Source: Alphaproteobacteria bacterium (GTDB lineage: Bacteria; Pseudomonadota; Alphaproteobacteria; UBA828). From it: a stretch of DNA of 9,323 nt. The position numbers and the translations under genes are program-made. The notes below the pieces were generated by a model, which saw only the letters and a program-made list of their open reading frames with translations, was not told where the DNA came from and searched no databases. Shown here one piece after another: positions 7,811 to 9,323 of the stretch; positions within the stretch are counted from its first letter, which is position 1, and each line of letters starts with the position of its first letter. The stretch lies in contig JABJCZ010000396.1 of assembly GCA_018668475.1 (NCBI GenBank), forward strand, positions 1 to 9,323. The letters are read 5' to 3'.

Positions 7811-8490
7811 ACCAGTCCGCCAAGGTGCCCTGTCTTTACATAGATAAGGCAGGCTTCGTCGGTCCAAACACTATGGCCTGAGCCCGGTGGCATGCGGAAC
7901 CACGTGCCGGCCGGGCAGCGCCCATGCTCGTCCGTCACCGACCCTTCGAGAATAAACCCTTCCTCGCCAGCCGGGTGATCGTGTTGCGGCACTTTGCAGC
8001 CTGGCGCAAAGCGGAACAGAGCGGATGCGTCCGGATGGCCGGGGTCATCCGACAGTGCAAGTCTGGTCAGGCCATCGACGCCGGTCTCGGTAAATGGCAG
8101 CGATGTTGTGTTTATGGCGACGGGCGTGCGGTCGGTTCCCGGCCCTTGGCGCAATTTTACGAACAGCGTGCACCCCTCATCCGACCAGGGACTATGGCGG
8201 GAACCGTCAGGGTTAAACAGGTAGGCGCCAGGCCCCCAGTTTCCGGTTTCGTCAGAAAATACACCGTCGAGCACGAAAACTTCCTCGCCTGCCGGGTGGC
8301 CATGTTCGGGGAAGCGACAGCCTGCGGCAAAGCGCACGATGGATGTGACCCGTCCGCTTTCCTCCGGGCCGATATGATCCAGCCGTTTGCGATGGATTCC
8401 CGCTGAAGGGCTCTCCAGCCAGTCCATGGCGTTGGTATCGATCGCCACGCGCGCACTGAAATCCGCATTCAAGCCGTCTGCCGCTGTCAT
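7807..8490 (-). CDS. Two-domain ChrR-like cupin protein
   Basis: This is a 227-residue soluble protein made of two cupin repeats that resemble the cupin domain of the anti-sigma factor ChrR. Repeat 1 has [15 protein letters not shown] (62-76) and later RHSPW (98-102), giving candidate ligands H63, H65, E69 and H99. Repeat 2 has [15 protein letters not shown] (169-183) and GHSVW (205-209), giving H170, H172, E176 and H206. Both metal sites (HxHxxxE plus a later His) look complete. No N-terminal zinc-binding anti-sigma domain is present, and no sigma-factor gene is adjacent, so an anti-sigma role is not supported. A metal-binding sensor or a small dioxygenase-like enzyme is possible. GGAAG lies about 8 nt before the ATG at 8490. 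The stop interlocks with gatB in CTAG. The gene is divergent from the hydantoinase gene. Function unknown. Confidence 0.85.
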   Translation of the reverse strand: MTAADGLNADFSARVAIDTNAMDWLESPSAGIHRKRLDHIGPEESGRVTSIVRFAAGCRFPEHGHPAGEEVFVLDGVFSDETGNWGPGAYLFNPDGSRHSPWSDEGCTLFVKLRQGPGTDRTPVAINTTSLPFTETGVDGLTRLALSDDPGHPDASALFRFAPGCKVPQHDHPAGEEGFILEGSVTDEHGRCPAGTWFRMPPGSGHSVWTDEACLIYVKTGHLGGLV

Positions 8491-8513
8491 CGCCGTTGCT
8501 TCCGTTGCCTGCG

Positions 8514-8533
8514 AGCACGTACCCTACCGTGCT
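8514..8533. repeat. Inverted repeat upstream of the cupin gene
   Basis: Arms AGCACG (8514-8519) and CGTGCT (8528-8533) are perfect 6-bp complements around 8 bases. The dyad ends 24 bp upstream of the cupin start at 8490, where a promoter or operator for that gene would be expected. It is short, and chance is a fair alternative. No convincing minus-strand hexamer pair was found next to it. Confidence 0.3.
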
Positions 8534-8626
8534 GGTCGTAAATCAGGCAAAGAGCCATGTTGGTATGCAGCGCCGAAAGTATCGCCCCGCATCGGAAAGG
8601 TATCGTGCTGGTGCTCGGGTATCAGG

Positions 8627-8647
8627 GCCTGTCGCACATTGACAGGC
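8627..8647. repeat. Inverted repeat overlapping the candidate hydantoinase -35 element
   Basis: Arms GCCTGTC (8627-8633) and GACAGGC (8641-8647) are perfect 7-bp complements around 7 bases. The right arm contains most of the TTGACA hexamer at 8639-8644, so a protein bound here would compete with RNA polymerase. There is no flanking T-run on either strand, which argues against a terminator. Confidence 0.45.
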
Positions 8648-8668
8648 AAGCAGATTGAGGCTTACCAT
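8639..8668 (+). promoter_or_regulatory. Candidate sigma70-type promoter for the hydantoinase gene
   Basis: A perfect TTGACA (8639-8644) is followed after 18 bases by TACCAT (8663-8668), four of six matches to TATAAT. Initiation would fall near 8675, leaving a 5' leader of about 100 bases before the ATG at 8779. The -10 element is only moderate. A TATAAC at 8691-8696 is a better -10 by sequence but has no -35 at proper spacing. Confidence 0.4.
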
Positions 8669-8684
8669 CCATAAATGAATAGCG

Positions 8685-8701
8685 TATCCGTATAACGGAT
8701 A
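8685..8701. repeat. Operator-like palindrome downstream of the candidate promoter
   Basis: TATCCGT (8685-8691) and ACGGATA (8695-8701) are perfect 7-bp arms around ATA, a compact 17-bp dyad of the kind bound by dimeric helix-turn-helix repressors. It lies about 10-26 bases after the predicted transcription start and 77 bp before the hydantoinase ATG, a position suited to repression. No regulator gene is visible in the window. The region between it and the ATG shows no other structure I can support. Confidence 0.45.
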
Positions 8702-8778
8702 TCGCGATTGGAGCGGGAGCCAGTCCGGGTGCCTTTACGAGATTTTGTGGGGCAGGGACATATTGTGAGGCGGAAACC

Positions 8779-9323
8779 ATGTCTTTACGTATAGCCATCG
8801 ATACCGGCGGCACTTTTACCGACGTTGTTGCCATCGACGACGACACCGGCGACCAGTGGGCGGTGAAAACACCCAGCACGCCATCGGACCCGTCGGTCGG
8901 ATTGTTGAATGGCCTGCGCAAGGCGGCTGAAACCGCCGGCATGACAGCGGCTGACGTGAGCCAGCTGTTGCATGGCTCGACGACCGCGACCAACGCTGTG
9001 CTTGAGCACAAGTTTGAAGGCCTCGGGTTGCTGGTCTCGGAAGGCTTTCGCCATGTGATCGAGATCGCCCGCCAGTCGGTGCCGGATGGTTACGGTAACT
9101 CCTTCTTCTGGGTCAAGCCGCCGCGCTTGGTGTCGCTGCATCTGGTGCGCGAAGTGCCGGGACGCTTCAACTTTGAAGGCAATACCGTGCGCGACCTGGA
9201 CGAGGCTGCGGCGATAGAGGCCGTTGATCAGTTGGTGGCGCGGGGCGTCAAATGCATTGGCGTCTGCCTGTTGCATTCCTACGCAAACGATGCCCACGAG
9301 AAACGCGTTGGCGAGATCATCGC
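8779..9323 (+). CDS. Hydantoinase A / 5-oxoprolinase family ATPase subunit, N-terminal part (3' end beyond the window)
   Basis: The frame is open from the ATG at 8779 to the right edge, giving 181 complete codons. The protein begins with the ASKHA phosphate-binding loop of the family, IAIDTGGTFTDVVAID (5-20), followed by LLHGSTTATNAVLE (63-76) and GFRHVIEIARQS (89-100), all typical of the hydantoinase A N-terminal domain. GVCLLHSYAN (161-170) also fits. Family members use ATP to open cyclic amides such as N-methylhydantoins or 5-oxoproline; relatives are carboxylase subunits acting on acetone or acetophenone. The substrate cannot be decided from this fragment. Full-length proteins are near 700 residues and are usually followed by a HyuB partner, which would lie to the right. 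GAGG (8767-8770) is about 8 nt before the start. Upstream dyads suggest inducible control. Confidence 0.9.
   Translation, partial: MSLRIAIDTGGTFTDVVAIDDDTGDQWAVKTPSTPSDPSVGLLNGLRKAAETAGMTAADVSQLLHGSTTATNAVLEHKFEGLGLLVSEGFRHVIEIARQSVPDGYGNSFFWVKPPRLVSLHLVREVPGRFNFEGNTVRDLDEAAAIEAVDQLVARGVKCIGVCLLHSYANDAHEKRVGEII

Noticed and set aside
7271..7867. 198-codon minus-strand open frame opposite the 3' half of gatB
   Set aside because: Antisense to conserved GatB C-terminal domain codons; no independent support.
8627..8647. GCCTGTC/GACAGGC hairpin as a terminator
   Set aside because: No T-run after the stem on either strand, and it lies between divergent genes where no terminator is needed.
8691..8696. 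TATAAC as the hydantoinase -10 element
   Set aside because: No -35 hexamer at 16-18 bp upstream; it is explained as the centre of the 17-bp palindrome.
8785..9297. 170-codon minus-strand open frame opposite the hydantoinase start
   Set aside because: Antisense to clear hydantoinase A motifs; typical shadow in GC-rich coding DNA.

Overview
The window looks like chromosomal DNA of a GC-rich alphaproteobacterium. The evidence is the style of the proteins (PyrB, type I PyrC, GatCAB, RuvX), the compact gene packing with ATGA overlaps, and the use of the GatCAB amidotransferase route. No database search was possible, so no genus is named. I see no rRNA, tRNA, CRISPR array, insertion sequence, phage gene or convincing rho-independent terminator.

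Layout. (1) 1-1970, minus strand: a pyrimidine operon, pyrB (aspartate carbamoyltransferase) followed 4 nt later by pyrC (dihydroorotase), which runs off the left edge. (2) 1971-2155: a divergent intergenic region with one dyad. (3) 2156-4035, plus strand: two tandem, overlapping, paralogous EamA/DMT-family membrane transporters. (4) 4005-4481, minus strand: ruvX (YqgF-type nuclease fold), whose 3' end overlaps the second transporter tail to tail. (5) 4482-4587: a short divergent region holding three GCCGGAT motifs at an exact 22-bp period and a 13-bp tandem duplication that makes the gatC start codon. (6) 4588-7810, plus strand: gatC-gatA-gatB, joined by ATGA stop/start overlaps. (7) 7807-8490, minus strand: a two-domain ChrR-like cupin whose stop codon interlocks with that of gatB in a shared CTAG. 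(8) 8491-8778: an intergenic region with three dyads and a candidate promoter. (9) 8779 to the right edge, plus strand: the start of a hydantoinase A / 5-oxoprolinase-type ATPase subunit.

Functionally this is mostly housekeeping: two consecutive steps of UMP synthesis, the tRNA-dependent amidation complex that makes Gln-tRNA(Gln) and possibly Asn-tRNA(Asn), and a conserved nuclease-fold protein. Accessory functions (paired exporters, cupin, hydantoinase) sit between and beside them. I found no convincing undescribed multi-gene system. The signals most worth a second look are non-coding: the 22-bp phased repeats before ruvX/gatC, the dyads flanking the candidate hydantoinase promoter, and the duplicated gatC start region.
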